Shown piece by piece: positions 10,386-21,944 of a DNA stretch of 64,000 nucleotides. Each line of letters opens with the position of its first letter. The first letter of the stretch is position 1. Source of the stretch: Paguma larvata (lineage: Eukaryota > Chordata > Mammalia > Carnivora > Viverridae); assembly GCA_030068075.1 (NCBI GenBank), contig CM057841.1, positions 45,301,030 through 45,365,029 of the forward strand, written 5' to 3'. The notes beneath the pieces are model-generated. The model saw only the letters and a program-made list of their open reading frames with translations, did not search any database and had not been told where the DNA came from. The translations under genes were made by a program, and so were the position numbers.

Positions 10386-10604
10386 AAGAATAGAAGATGA
10401 GGTAAAAATGTTATCTCAAATTGCTGAGGAAAGGGGGACCTTTTACAGTGCTGAAACAAAAAAATAATTAAATAATGTTTTTCCGAAATTTTTTTTCTGG
10501 AAAATAATAATTTGGCTAAGTATCCATTTCGCAGGAGAAACTCCAGCCTTGTCAAACTAATCAAAGTTTAAACATAAGAAATGGGTGGAGGGGGGCAGAC
10601 TGTT

Positions 10605-10822
10605 GGGGCATCTGTGTGGCTCAGTGGATTAAGTGGCTGCCTTAGGCTTGGGTCATGATCTCATGGTTTGTGAGTTTAAGCCCCGTGTAGGGTTCTGTGC
10701 TGATGGCTGAGAGCCTGGAGCCTGCTTTGGATTCTAGGTCTCCCTCTCTTTCTGCCCCTCCCTGCCCCTCATTCTGCCTGTCTTTCTCTCTCTCAAAAGT
10801 AAATAAACTTTAAAAAAAATCA
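10605..10822 (+). mobile_element. Carnivore SINE, full length
   Basis: GGGGCATCTGTGTGGCTCAG head, CT-rich linker and A-rich tail. Confidence 0.9.
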
Positions 10823-11112
10823 TAATGTTTCCATAAACACAATTTCCTTTAGGCTGGTTTTGTCCTAGGAATTCTCCAATCGTCTTTGGTCAATGGACTT
10901 TATTCAGTCTGTTGAGGATGAGTAGCAAGGCACATAAAGTCCCTTTGTGATTAGATTAACTGCTAATATATTTTTAAAATCTGCTTTATTAAGATACTAT
11001 TTATATGCACCAATATACTTTTTATTAACCATCATCCACATGTATTTAAGTAGAAACTTTCTCTGGGTGAGGCTGGAGAAGCAAACAATGGCTATGGATT
11101 AAGTGATAAATT

Positions 11113-11229
11113 GTTTTAAATCTATTTATTTATTTGTGTGAGTAATCTCTACACCCAACATGGGGCCTGAACTCACAACCCCTAGATCAAGAGTCACATG
11201 CTTTTCCAACTGAGCCAGCCAGGAGCCCC
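11113..11229 (-). mobile_element. Short tRNA-like carnivore SINE
   Basis: AGTAATCTCTACACCCAACA through GAGCCAGCCAGGAGCCCC. Flanks AAGTGATAAATTG and ATGTGATAAATCA suggest a TSD. Confidence 0.85.
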
Positions 11230-11269
11230 TATGTGATAAATCAATACATTAAGATAAGGGATAGTAGAA

Positions 11270-11770
11270 GGGGCAATTTTTTAATTTAACTTTTTAAGTC
11301 CCACATTCGCAGGGTTCAAAACTAAAAAAAAAAGGAAACCTCTCAAAAAAGTCTCCTATACACCTTTTCTCCCCACTTTCTATCCACCCACCCCAGATAA
11401 TTATTTAATAATTTTTGTGTGTAACCTTCCTGAGTTTCTCTATGCAAATGCTAGTAAATATAAATATTTATGCTTAGCTTACTCACTTTTAAATGACAAG
11501 TAGCAAACGACATACAGTTCTGTATCTTTTTTTTTGTTTACTTAATGACATCTTAGAAATGTTTACGTAGTAATACATAGATAGCTTCCTCACTTGTTTC
11601 TACAAGTTGGATAGTTTTTTATAGTTAATACTCATTGTTTGATATGTTTCATGATTTAACTAGTCTCCTACTGATGGAGATTTAGATTTCCAGTCTTTTG
11701 AAATTACAAACAATGCTGTAATTAATAACCTAGATCTTACATCATTACATTTTCACTGGCAATGATGTAA
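11270..11770. mobile_element. Old L1M-type 3' fragment
   Basis: CTCACTTTTAAATGACAAGT, ACATCTTAGAAATGTTTACG and ATTACAAACAATGCTGTAAT are the old L1 3' phrases also met at 47935. Confidence 0.5.
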
Positions 11771-11842
11771 GTGACTGTTTCCTCACACACCCACAGACAC
11801 AGGGTGCTATCAAAATGCTCGAATTATACCAATCTGACATTT

Positions 11843-12055
11843 AACTTTAAAAAAAATCTTTTTTAAGTTTATTTATTTATTTTGAGAGTGAGAGAGAGAG
11901 AGCGCGCAAGCATGAGTGGGGAAAGGGCAGAGAGAGAGGGAGAGAATCCCATGCACAGAGCCTGACGTGGGGCTCGATCTCATGAACGGTGGGATCATGA
12001 CCTGAGCTGAATCTAAGAGTCCGATGCTTAACCAACTGAGCCACCCAGGTGCCCC
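11843..12055 (-). mobile_element. Carnivore SINE, full length
   Basis: T-rich tail to GAGCCACCCAGGTGCCCC. TSD ACCAATCTGACATTT at 11828 and ACCAATCGGACATTT at 12056. Confidence 0.92.
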
Positions 12056-12274
12056 ACCAATCGGACATTTGAATAAATAATAGCACACTGTAGTTTTGAT
12101 TTGTGTTACTCTTCTTATGTGTGAGGTTAAACATCTATATAGTTAAGATTCAGAAAGGAATTTATGAACTTTCTATCTAGATCAACTCCTGAAGAATAAT
12201 CTTAACAGCCAAGACTTTCTTTTGAGATGAGGTGGTTTATTTCCTACATGCCAAGCATGAGTCTACCTTAGGGG

Positions 12275-12555
12275 GTACTCCCTCTACCTGGAACGGTGTC
12301 CCACTCTGATTTCATATTCAGATTATATCTCTCTAATCTTAAGTTAAATGTCACCCCCTTGGTGAAGTGTATGTGAGCTGCCTCATCGTAAGTGGCTATG
12401 CGTCCTGTTTTCTTTCTCTCCGTAGAACTCATGGCTACACACAATATTTTTCTGACTTATGTGTTGATTGATCTGTTTGCACACCATGGTTGTCCCAGTA
12501 TTTTGGCACATAGTAGGTGCTTAATAACCATCTGTAGAATAAATAAATGCCCAAC
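12275..12555 (+). repeat. L2 3' end
   Basis: CTCCCTCTACCTGGAACGGT and ATGTCACCCCCTTGGTGAAG, then TTTTGGCACATAGTAGGTGC and the AATAAATAAATG end, in L2 order. Confidence 0.8.
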
Positions 12556-12559
12556 TTCT

Positions 12560-13187
12560 GGAATGAGGGAGAAGGAGTTAAGTTTCTAAACAGAGTTTTC
12601 TGAAACTGAGTGTGGGAAAGGAATTTGGCCTTGCCACTGTATTAAGAATGCCCACAGGCAGCCCCTAACCCTGAAACTTTATTCTTAAAGCATTTCAACT
12701 TCGTGTTAACTTTGAGCCAGCGACGTGAGACCCACCCATGGTTAAGTTCAGGTTAGGTTTGGGACACTGGGATATTTTCTTTCATCCATAATCACTGGAT
12801 CAAGGCCTATAAATCAAATGGTTAAGACACAAAACACAAACAAGGTCGTAATTTGTTTCTTCCTGCCCTCTGTTTTTCTTGGCATGGAAAAACTCAAGCT
12901 TTTCCTGACTGGGGATGGGTAATGACACTGGGGGGTGATTCATTAAAAGTGGCCTGAGTAACTGGCCTTTTATTTCTTCTCATTCTTTCCCTTTATTGTC
13001 CCAGCTCATGTAAGGAAACACGTTGAATAAAATACTTCTCTTGCTGATAAAGAACTTTCCCTTGATTCTTTGTTCATTTGCAGTTATGTGTTCCCAGAAT
13101 CAAAACCTTGGTCCTAGGGAGGCCAAAGTGACTAAGGGTAGATGCAGTGTATATTTTTAATAGAGAAGGAAGGCCAAGAATTCGGAC
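12560..13187. other. Single-copy intergenic stretch
   Basis: No gene or repeat recognised. A TTAGG-like pair near 12754 is isolated and is not a telomeric array. Confidence 0.5.
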
Positions 13188-13429
13188 TTTTTTTTTTTTT
13201 TTTTTTTTTGAGAGAGAGAGAGAAGGAGAACGAATGTGTATGCCTACATGAGTTGGGGAGGGACAGAAAGAAAGAGAAAGAGAGAGAAGGAGAGAGAGAA
13301 AACCCTAAGCAGGCTCCATGCTGTCAGTGTGGAGCCCCACATAGAGCTCGATCTCACAAACTGTGAGATCATGACCTGAGCTGAAATCAAGAGTAGGATG
13401 CTTAACTGACTGAGCCGCCCAGGCGCCCC
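13188..13429 (-). mobile_element. Carnivore SINE with long poly-T tail
   Basis: T run of more than 20, GAGA and AGAAAGAGAA purine tract, head GAGCCGCCCAGGCGCCCC. Confidence 0.9.
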
Positions 13430-15229
13430 AAGGACCCTGGCTTATGGAAGCCACTTCTTTTACCTCCTTTTCTTAGCAAAGCTGCGTATTCTATGAGAAA
13501 AGTGTTCCAGTCCTCAGGGAATCTAGCAGGAGTTAGGGCAGCTGTGGGTAAGTCAGACCTTAGCCCCCATCTCTAAATCGGGTATCACAGTACCAGTACT
13601 TTCCTCCTAAATGAGTGCCTCTAATGTCAACCATTCCGAAGGCCAGAAAAGAGAAAAGAAAGTGATAACAACTAAAAATATTCAATCTCATAGTATGCAT
13701 ATTTCATAACACTAAGAGAAATAGCAAAGTATACTATATTCATCTTTTACACTCTACATTGCTATTTTATTTGAAGTATTTTTATATGTTTTTTTTAAGT
13801 AAAAAATAAATTTTAAAATATGTATAGGAAAAAAGGCTGGACAATAATAGACCAAAAGGCTAACAATAGCTGGGGGCTTGGAGTCTTATTTTCATTTTCG
13901 TCTTTATCTTTGTCTGAATCTTTTTATTACTTTTCACCGATTGTACGTGCTTTTGTGATTAAAAAGAAGATAATAATAAAATGTGGTTTTATTTAAGTTG
14001 GTTAGTGTGCCCCAAACTCCTGCACCTCTCTGTGGAAGTGGAACAATTTATTTTCCAAGAGGTGGGCACAGAAGGGCACGAGTGGGACTATGATCGGGTC
14101 AGGGCGAGGCTGTGGAAAAATACCAGTGATGCCTCACCCTCAGCGCGGCTCTGGTGAAGGCAGCTATGAAGTCACCCCTCCTTCGTTTTTTTTCCCCCTC
14201 CATGCGAAATAATCCCAGTTCCTCTCACCTGCTGTCGTAAATCTGCTGTACGTCTCTGAGCCTGCTCCTAGCGCTCCACCACGTCTGTGGACCCTCCAGG
14301 CAACAGGTTCCTCCGTGGGGGACGCATCTAGGAAAGGGAGAGTGGGAAGATGAATCTGTGGGTCCCTGATGTTCTAAATGGGTGGTTCTTCCTGACTTTT
14401 GAGAAGAGACCTCAAAAGACAACATGCCTCCTACCTACCGAGGCTCTGGTCAATTAGGGGTCTAGGAAGCATATTATCTGCTAATATGGCTAGATGCTAG
14501 GAAGGAGAAAGTGGCTCGATAGGATTCCTTGTATCCTAATGAAACAGACTTTCCTACCCGTCCCAGGCAGCAGGGAACAAGGCGCCCTCCCTGTGAGGAG
14601 TGGGACAAGAACTTGTGCTCCCTCCCGGGATCACGGTCCCAAGACACAGGGAAGAGGAAGACACTGGCGACTCACGCCCAGTTTCTCCTAGTGTTCTTCC
14701 TTCTCTAGGTGCGGAAGGAGAGGGGCAGGAAGAGGGGCCTGGAGCATGCGTGCTGCTGACCCTCTACAGGAAGGAAATAGGAGTGGGAAGAAAGCGTTCT
14801 CCTCTCCAAAAGTTCTTACTATTTCTTGGATTTTAGAACACTTTGAGGATATGAAGCAAGCTATAAACCACCACCTCAGAAAAGTGCACATAGGCCCCGG
14901 ACTTTGCTATTAATGGTTTACATCTGCCTGTCTTTCCTTTTCTTCTAGAACCCCCACTTTTCTCGGAGGAACTTTTCCTCTTCTAGTCTATGTGAAGCTA
15001 GGCAAGCTGTCAATCAGCATGTTCCACCTCCTCTTGCTTACAGGTGGGACATGTGACCCAAGCTATCCGATCAGAGAAGCTCATGTCCCTGTGTGTATGG
15101 GGGGAGGGGCGTTGGGGAAGGCCCCTTCATTATCAAAAGAATATTAAACTGGAGAAAGGTAAAGCCTGGGGCCGTCCATCGCTATTTTGTCTGACTAGTG
15201 GGAAGTGTCTCAACAGTGGAGGCCAACAA
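13430..15229. other. Single-copy intergenic stretch
   Basis: No known gene recognised in 1.8 kb. AT-rich to 14000, more GC-rich after. It holds the first copy of a 70-base duplicated segment (14652-14721) and ORFs of 65-78 codons across it. Confidence 0.45.
14652..14721 (+). repeat. Duplicated 70-base segment, copy A
   Basis: AAGAGGAAGACACTGGCGAC through GCGGAAGGAGA. Aligns without gaps to 15824-15893 with five differences (65/70). No similarity seen in the flanks. Family unknown. Confidence 0.8.
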
Positions 15230-15353
15230 GGGGCGCCTGGCTCGCTCAGCCAGAAAACCGTGGGACGCTTGATCTCCAGGTTGCGAGTTCCAGCCCCAGG
15301 GTGGGTGTACAGAGATTACTTAAAAATGAAAAATCTTAAAAAAAAAAAAAAGG
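15230..15353 (+). mobile_element. Short tRNA-like carnivore SINE
   Basis: GGGGCGCCTGGCTCGCTCAG to GAGATTACTTAAAAATG and poly-A. CCAACAA occurs on both sides (15223 and 15362). Confidence 0.85.
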
Positions 15354-16055
15354 AATAAAGCCCAACAAAGTGGAAAGTTGCCCCAGGACGGTGTTGTTAA
15401 ACCTCTGAATCTAGTCATAAAGGAAACCTAAACATAAATGAGACACTTCATTTCCTTTTTTCTTTTTTGCCTCAAGCTAGCGTGTGAGGTAGGTTTCTCT
15501 ACGTTGCAACATATGTGCCCACGTAATAGAACTTGGCCTCCACTTTCCAGGAGTGGTCAGACTCTGAAGCCCAAGCCTCCACTGGCCGTTCAGAGCCCTG
15601 TCCGTTAGCAATATCCCTTATAAATTTGAAAATTGATCAAGTACTCTAAAAGATTCGGAGACATCCGATTCCTGCATTGGGGGCGGCAATACTTCCTTCT
15701 TCACGTTGGCTCCATTTCTGCTTCGCAGCCCCTCAAAAAATCCCACTGAAAGCACCAGCCTCAGGGTACACGGCTGGAGAGAAAACACGCAGCGGGTGTT
15801 GGAACGCAGGAGATTCTGGGAGCAAGAGGAAGACACTGGCGACTCAAGCCCAGTTTCTCCTAGTGTTCTTCCTTCCCTCTGTGCAGAAGGAGATCTTTTA
15901 TAACCCATGAGAGGTGGTAGGTGGAAAGGAGAGAAAGAAAAGCCCACCCAGACCAAAGAGGGTATGTGGGCGCGTTCACCTGCAAAAAGGCACTAGGAAT
16001 TTGAGACAGGGCGGCGGAGAGAAAGCTCTGGGATAGGAAGCGCTGACATGAGATT
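15354..16055. other. Single-copy intergenic stretch
   Basis: No gene recognised. Contains copy B of the duplicated 70-base segment. Overlapping ORFs on both strands (up to 112 codons) have no supporting context. Confidence 0.45.
15824..15893 (+). repeat. Duplicated 70-base segment, copy B
   Basis: Partner of 14652-14721. Differences: C/A at A's base 24, and four in the last 20 bases. In one shared frame both copies read EEDTGDS, then PVSPSVLPSL, then AEG. Confidence 0.8.
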
Positions 16056-16059
16056 AAGC

Positions 16060-16260
16060 GTTCGCTCTAGGCTAGATGTTACACTAGCCATTTTACACGC
16101 ATTGTAACAACTCAGGGTGGTGGGTACTATCATTATTTCCCATATCACAGACGGTAAAACTGAGACCGAGAGTGATTAGGCACTCGCGAGGGAGGCCCAC
16201 AGCTCCGCAGCTCCTGGGGCCAGAGTCCCCTTCAGAGCAGTCTGAAGTCTGCACTTCCTA
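16060..16260 (-). repeat. MIR
   Basis: GGGTACTATCATTATTTCCC and CACAGACGGTAAAACTGAGA followed by CCACAGCTCCGCAGCTCC are reverse-orientation MIR landmarks. Confidence 0.75.
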
Positions 16261-16279
16261 ACCGCAGCATCCCTCCTCT

Positions 16280-16375
16280 TTAGCTGAAGACCTGGCTTAG
16301 AATCTAGCTTCTAGCACTTGCTGGGCAAGTGACCATGAGTAATTCAGGCTCTCTGAGCTCGCTGCTTCACCTGAA
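16280..16375 (+). repeat. MIR fragment
   Basis: GGCTTAGAATCTAGCTTCTA then GGGCAAGTGACCATGAGTAA is a forward MIR core. Confidence 0.6.
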
Positions 16376-16479
16376 AAATTCATACTATATTATATAACTT
16401 AAAAAAGAAATCTCTTTCAACTGCAAAATTTCAAAATTCTTTCCCAAAATCTCAAGAACTTAAAAAAAATCTCCAACTC

Positions 16480-17750
16480 CCCAAATTAGGATTTGTACTG
16501 CTGGCCTGAGCTTTTCCCCTCAAGACCATATAGATTGGTTTTCCCATGGATTTAGGATCAAAGGGCTCCTTCGGGTTATGTATTCCTTTGAAACGAATTC
16601 AAAGGCATGCATTTTCAAAGTGCAGGGGGAGCCGAAAAGCCTTCATCCTTGCTGAGTGAATCAGCATCCTGGGAGCACAGGTGACAAGTCCTGACCCATC
16701 CCTTCACTGTCTGATAAGCCCAAAGGTCACAGCTCTGAACTTGACCCCACTTTTCCTTCTTCCTGCCCCTTTTGTGGGTTTTCTGATAAGGTGCCCTAAG
16801 TCAGCGGTGACAGTTTTCTCTCTCTGCAAACACAGTCCCCAGGGCGTGCACTCTGCCTGTAAGCTCCCCAGCTGCTTCCAGCTCTCCCTCTGCCCACAGC
16901 CCTTTAATTGCTGCATTCCAACAAATTAGCCATGTGACAGAAGATTATTTTTAACTTCAATGGAGCAGCTCCCTCTCTTTTAATATATCATGCTTGGCCC
17001 ACATTCCCTCGGTGAAAAGGGCACCATCGGCTACTTCTGAGAACTTTTAATTACTCCAATTGTTTGCAACCCTCTTAGAAGCTCGGAAAAGAAAATACAT
17101 TTCTCTCTCCTTTCCCAGTTTTCTCATTTCTTATTTAACGGGAGCTGAGGCTGAGTCCAACCTGGACACTTACCAGCTTCGACAGGTCTCCTCAAATCCC
17201 CTCCAGCCCCCTCCCACCCGACCTTCTCCTCGGGACTTTTTTTTTTTTTTCCAAGTGCAAATCCAGTGGGAGAATGAAGGGAGGGCAAGTTCCAGAGCGA
17301 CTGGAACTCCATCCTAATGCCGCACAGAGCCTGGAAGGCCGCAGGAATGGAGAGGGGTGGGTGCTGGTGGCTTTAGGAAGATTGAGCCCTCAGCGCCTTC
17401 TAGGTCTTGGGATCCTCCAAGAGGGTCCTAACGATGGAGCTGATTCTGAGTCTAAGCCCTCCAATTCTGAGTGAACCACGCAGACCGAGAGCATCTCCCT
17501 GACCGTCACATGGACCAAGACCCTTCTCCAATTTTTCTGAATGTCCTAAGCCCCTGATACTTCTCTAATTTCACGAGGCCAAGTGGGCCGTGTGGCCAGA
17601 AATGACTGGTATCGTATCATCCACCGCCACCTAGAAAGGTAGAAATAGAGTTGCATTTAAGTTTGAGTCTTCCAAAAACCGAGAAATGTGCAATTTCTTT
17701 TACCTGAGATTTGCAAAGTAATTCAGATAGGTTCTATCAGTATGAGATCA
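16480..17750. other. Repeat-free intergenic stretch, possible regulatory DNA
   Basis: No interspersed repeat or gene recognised over about 1.2 kb. Composition is mixed. ORFs of up to 85 codons are unsupported. A T-run is at 17239-17250. Function cannot be read from this sequence alone. Confidence 0.35.
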
Positions 17751-17859
17751 TTCCGGATATTATCTATGCTTTATATATTTTGATACGCAGTGAATTATAA
17801 AAAGATAGGTGTGTGTGAGAGAGACAGAGAGAGAAAGAGGGAGAGAATGGGCGGTGTTT

Positions 17860-17995
17860 TGTATTGGTAAAAGGTAAGAAAAAGTATTCCAGGCAGTGGG
17901 AACAGCATATATGCAAGCTGTCGGGTAGGAAAAAGTAGTGTGTTTGGGGAATTTTAAAAAGGCCAGTGTGACTGGAATCTACAGAGAGGAACACA
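17860..17995 (+). repeat. Ancient interspersed repeat, family not assigned
   Basis: AAGTATTCCAGGCAGTGGGA, ACAGCATATATGCAAGC and GGCCAGTGTGACTGGAA belong to a phrase seen across mammals. Related text occurs at 23850 and 56180. Confidence 0.45.
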
Positions 17996-18019
17996 TCATG
18001 CTTTCAGAGCCCAGTTCTT

Positions 18020-18315
18020 TCAACTTTTTAAAATTGAGGTATATTTTACATAAAATTAAATGCTAATATTTTAGTGTATAGATCAGTGAGTTTTGACAAT
18101 TGCAAACGCTAACTGCCACCCAAATCCAGATTCAAACTTTTCCATGTCTTCAGAAAGTCCCCTAGGACCCCTGTCTAGGCAGTGCCCCCAACCTCAGGCA
18201 GCCGCTATTCTGATTGCTATTACCATAGATTTAACTTGTTTGTCCTTGACTTAGCAGCATGTAAATGGGATCAGACAGTATGCACTGTTTTGTGTGCAGT
18301 TCTTTCTACAGTACC
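18020..18315. mobile_element. Old L1M 3' fragment
   Basis: AAATTGAGGTATATTTTACA, CCTCAGGCAGCCGCTATTCT and ATGTAAATGGGATCAGACAG follow old L1 3' order. Confidence 0.6.
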
Positions 18316-18519
18316 TCATCTGTATTGTTCCAACAGTTCTAATCTCTATGGTGTTTTTCTGTTGGATTTGCAGGAATACGTGGTGGCAACGTCACGCCTA
18401 ACCAAAACAACTTCATCAATGACAGATTTCCCTACGATGGGCCCAAGTCGCCTGTCATAGAACACAGTAATGCTACTGAGACATGGCAAGGCACTTTTGA
18501 TTAAAAGAAGGTTGGCAAT

Positions 18520-18745
18520 GGGGAGCTTGGATGGCTCAGGCAGTAAAACGTCCAACTTCAGCTCAGGTCATGATCTCGCGGTTTGTGGGTTCGAGTCCCA
18601 CGTTGGGCTCTGTGCTGACAGCTCAGAAGAGCCTGCAGCCTATTTTGGATTCTGTGTCTCCTCTCTCTGTCTCTCTTCCGTTTGTGCTCTCTCTCTCTCT
18701 CTCTCAAAAAGAAATAATAAACATTTTAAAGAATTAAAAAAAAAA
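18520..18745 (+). mobile_element. Carnivore SINE, full length
   Basis: GGGGAGCTTGGATGGCTCAG head. TSD AAGGTTGGCAATG before and AAGGTCGGCAAATG after. Confidence 0.92.
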
Positions 18746-19150
18746 AAAGGTCGGCAAATGTGCCTGACTCTTTGATCCAGCCGTTCTGGATTTGGGGGTT
18801 TCTCTTACAGACAGATGGACTCACGTACGTGCCACCTGACGTTTGTGGATGAACATGAATGAAAGGATTATTTTTCATAGCCAAGGATTAGGAACGAACT
18901 TATAAACATAGGGATCCGATTAAGTAGACAGTAAGTAATCCAGGCCATGGAACACTATATGGTCATTAAAAAAAAAAAAATTGAGGAGGTTCCGCAGGTC
19001 CTGAAACAAGATGATCTCCAAAGTGAAAACAGCCAGGGGCAGAATAGCATGTGTATTCATTCAAACTAAACAGTTTTTTAGGGAGCGACTGAAATGTTCC
19101 AGACACCATGCTGCATGCGGAAGATACAACATTATACAGAGTAAAATCCC

Positions 19151-19271
19151 AGGGCACCTGGCTGGCTCCATTGGTAGAACATGCAACTCTTGATCTTGGG
19201 GTTGTGAGTTCAAGTCCTGCATTGGATGTAGAGCTTACTAAAAAAAAAATTAAAAATCTTAAAAAGAAAAA
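19151..19271 (+). mobile_element. Short tRNA-like carnivore SINE
   Basis: AGGGCACCTGGCTGGCTCCA head. TSD AGAGTAAAATCCC at 19138 and AGAATAAAATCCC at 19272. Confidence 0.9.
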
Positions 19272-19425
19272 AGAATAAAATCCCTTCTCTCATGGAACTT
19301 GCATTCTAGTGGCAGGGGTGGGAGAAAAAAATAAACAAATGAAAAATGTATTTGTATAGTGCGCTATCGTTCATGTAAAATGAAAGAATGAAAGGGGGGA
19401 AGAAAACATAAGTGTGTTCTTTTAT

Positions 19426-19427
19426 TT

Positions 19428-19464
<37 letters not shown>

Positions 19465-19661
19465 ATGTTTATTTATATTCGAGAGAGAGACACAGCGCAA
19501 GCAGGGGAGGGGCAGAGAGAGACGTAGTCGGAATCCGAAGCAGGCTCCAGGCTCTGAGCTGTCTGCACAGAGCCCCACATGGGACTCGAACTCACCAGCT
19601 GCAGGATCAAGACCTGAGCCGAAGTCAGACGCTTAATTGACTGAGCCACTCAGGCATCCCC
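19426..19661 (-). mobile_element. Carnivore SINE with (TTTA)n tail
   Basis: Tail expanded to a TTTA microsatellite at about 19426-19461. Head GAGCCACTCAGGCATCCCC. Shares an outer TSD (GTGTGTTCTTTTA at 19412; ATGTGTTCTTTTA after 19781) with the short SINE that follows. Confidence 0.92.
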
Positions 19662-19781
19662 ATATTTTTTTATTTTTTAAGATTTTATATTTAAGTAATC
19701 TCTATATCCAACGTGGGGCCAAACTCATGACTCAAAGATCAAGAGTCACACCTTCCACCCACTGAACCATCCAGGCGCCCC
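19662..19781 (-). mobile_element. Short tRNA-like carnivore SINE
   Basis: AAGTAATCTCTATATCCAAC through GAACCATCCAGGCGCCCC, directly beyond the head of the SINE at 19426 and in the same orientation. Confidence 0.88.
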
Positions 19782-19794
19782 ACAAATGTGTTCT

Positions 19795-20846
19795 TTTAAA
19801 TCTGCACAATCTGAGGATCCATCTCAGAAAAGATGCGCCAGAAACTGGAAGCACCGAGGAAGGGAGCTAGGAAGCTGGAGGATGAAGACAGAACAAATGT
19901 CACTTTCTGTTCTGTGTATCTTCTGACTTTAAATTATTCAATGTGTTATCTAATCCAGAATTAATGGATATAATTACAATATTTTGATTAAGTTGGAAGA
20001 AGCGTTTGGCAGCATTGCCCAGCACCTGGGCCCTCAAGTAGTGGGAAATGCCTTACGGCTTTTTAATCACGGCAGGAGGAAAGGGCTGGCTCCCAGCTGT
20101 CACTCACTGCAGTCATGAACCAAGTCGCAGCATCGCTCTGGTAAGATAAAAGAGGCACCGAGAGGACAGAAGGAAACAAAATCAGTCTTGAGTCACATAT
20201 GTTTCATGGGTATTTATAAAAGTCTTAGGCAGCTCCTTCCTAAATTTGAATTAATGTCAAAAGAGAATCATTTCAGGAAGTATGAGTTCCTCTCTTCAAA
20301 CTTTTTGAGACCATCCCACTCTGGTATGAATCGAATAGAGCCAAGTTCATTCACAGGGAACATCTGTGTGGGGAGAAGTCAGGGGGATGGGGAGCACAAT
20401 AAAGAAATCATCTGACACTGAACTTGGACATCTATTGTCTTTTTTCCCAGCTTCCTTTGGGACATTCATTTGTTTGGTTGTGCGGGAAGGAAGGTCTATA
20501 AAATGTTTACGGTTATTATTTCATATATTTATTCATATATTTATTCATATAACATGTAAAAATGGCAATTTGGAAAAGGAGCTTTGCCGAGATATGCATT
20601 CTTTGTGAATACTTGTATTCCAGAAGCTTCACGGAGTCGTTGGAAGGTGGCTTTGTGATTTCTGTCTCCTTGTGGCTTCTAGTCAACCAAAATGATTAAA
20701 AAAAAAAAAAAAAAGGTTTGGCTTTAAATATCATCAAGTTTGTAATTATCTCATCTCACAATAAATTACCTCTTTCAAAATCCTACCATTATTTTTCTTG
20801 TATTTTTCTTAACTTTTAATTACTAGTTAATATAGGAATACATTCT
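19795..20846. other. Single-copy intergenic stretch
   Basis: No gene recognised. Short ORFs only. TATTCATATATT repeats lie near 20525-20550 and a poly-A run at 20698-20714. Confidence 0.45.
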
Positions 20847-21080
20847 GGAGTGGCTGGATGGCTCAGTTGGGTTAAGAGGCTGACTTCAGCTCAGGTCATG
20901 GTCTCACAGTTCGTTGAGTTGCAGCCCACGTCAGGCTCTGTGCTGACAGCTCAGAGCCTGGAGCCTGCTTCCAAACCTGTGTCTCCCACTCTCTCTGCCC
21001 CTCCCCCACTCATGCTCTGTCTCTCTATGTCTCTCAAAAAATGAATAAACATTAAAAAAAATTTTAAATAAAAAAAGTAG
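20847..21080 (+). mobile_element. Carnivore SINE, full length
   Basis: GGAGTGGCTGGATGGCTCAG head, A-rich tail. GAATACATTCT before and AGTACATTCT after suggest a TSD. Confidence 0.9.
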
Positions 21081-21084
21081 TAGT

Positions 21085-21940
21085 ACATTCTTTTTTAAAA
21101 AAAATTAGACTGCTTCAGGTAAAGTTTTGGTTCTTTTTAATCATTTTCCATAGTGTTAATTTAATTGGCCTCAAGTCTGGCTGGCAAACAATGACCTTAT
21201 CATAGTGATTCTAATATGCAAAGTCTGAGAACACGTGTCTAACTGATAAAGGACCCCAATGTTTTTGGAAACTCAACCCCTTGAAATGATGGGAAATACA
21301 TATTTTAAAAAATATGATAAATGGATTTTATTCTTTAAGTGAAGGACGAGATTTGCCTTTCAAGATAGATTGCATTTTAGCAGAAACACCTCAGTGAACT
21401 TTTGGGCTGTGTAAATAAAAAGCCAATACGCAACCCTAGAATAGAGTCTGGGGACAAAGAGACGCTAAACTCACCACATAAAAGTTGTCATTGTGGGCAT
21501 GTTGCACCTCTGCAGATCATTAAGATGTGGCTGGAGACTGGGGATTGAGGAAGCACTGACTGAAGAAGTTTCTTGGCTAGAGAAAGAGAGGGGCTCCAAA
21601 AGACCCTTGTGAAAGGGTCAGGCTGAGACTCTTAAGTTCTGTGTTGTCCAACAAGGTAGCCACCAACCATACATAGTTATTTAATTTTAAATTTAAGTGA
21701 ATTGAAATGAAATCAAAAGTTAAGTTCCTCAGTCATGGTAGCCACATTTCAAGTGCTCGATAGCACATCTAACTAGCAGCTGCCATATTGGATGTAAATG
21801 TAGACTATTTCCCTCATTAAAGAAAGCTCTATGGCACAGCGCTACTCTAGAAATAATTTTAATGTGGTCTTACCTAGTAGCTAGTTTTAAATATTCATTC
21901 ATGAAATGTAATAACTTGCTTTATTATCAAGACTTCAACT
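21085..21940. other. Intergenic stretch without recognised gene
   Basis: AT-rich. TTAAGTTCTGTGTTGTCCAA to CTCTATGGCACAGCGCTACT (21630-21845) looks like an ancient DNA-transposon remnant (CAAGTGCTCGATAGC, GGTAGCCAC), but I do not assign it. Confidence 0.35.
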
Positions 21941-21944
21941 AAGT

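Noticed and set aside
12750..12775. TTAGG-like bases, possible interstitial telomere repeat next to a telomere gene
   Set aside because: Only one or two imperfect units; no array anywhere in the window.
17274..17474. ORF following a CT-rich, acceptor-like T run
   Set aside because: The T run resembles a splice acceptor tract, but there is no flanking exon structure and no recognisable peptide.
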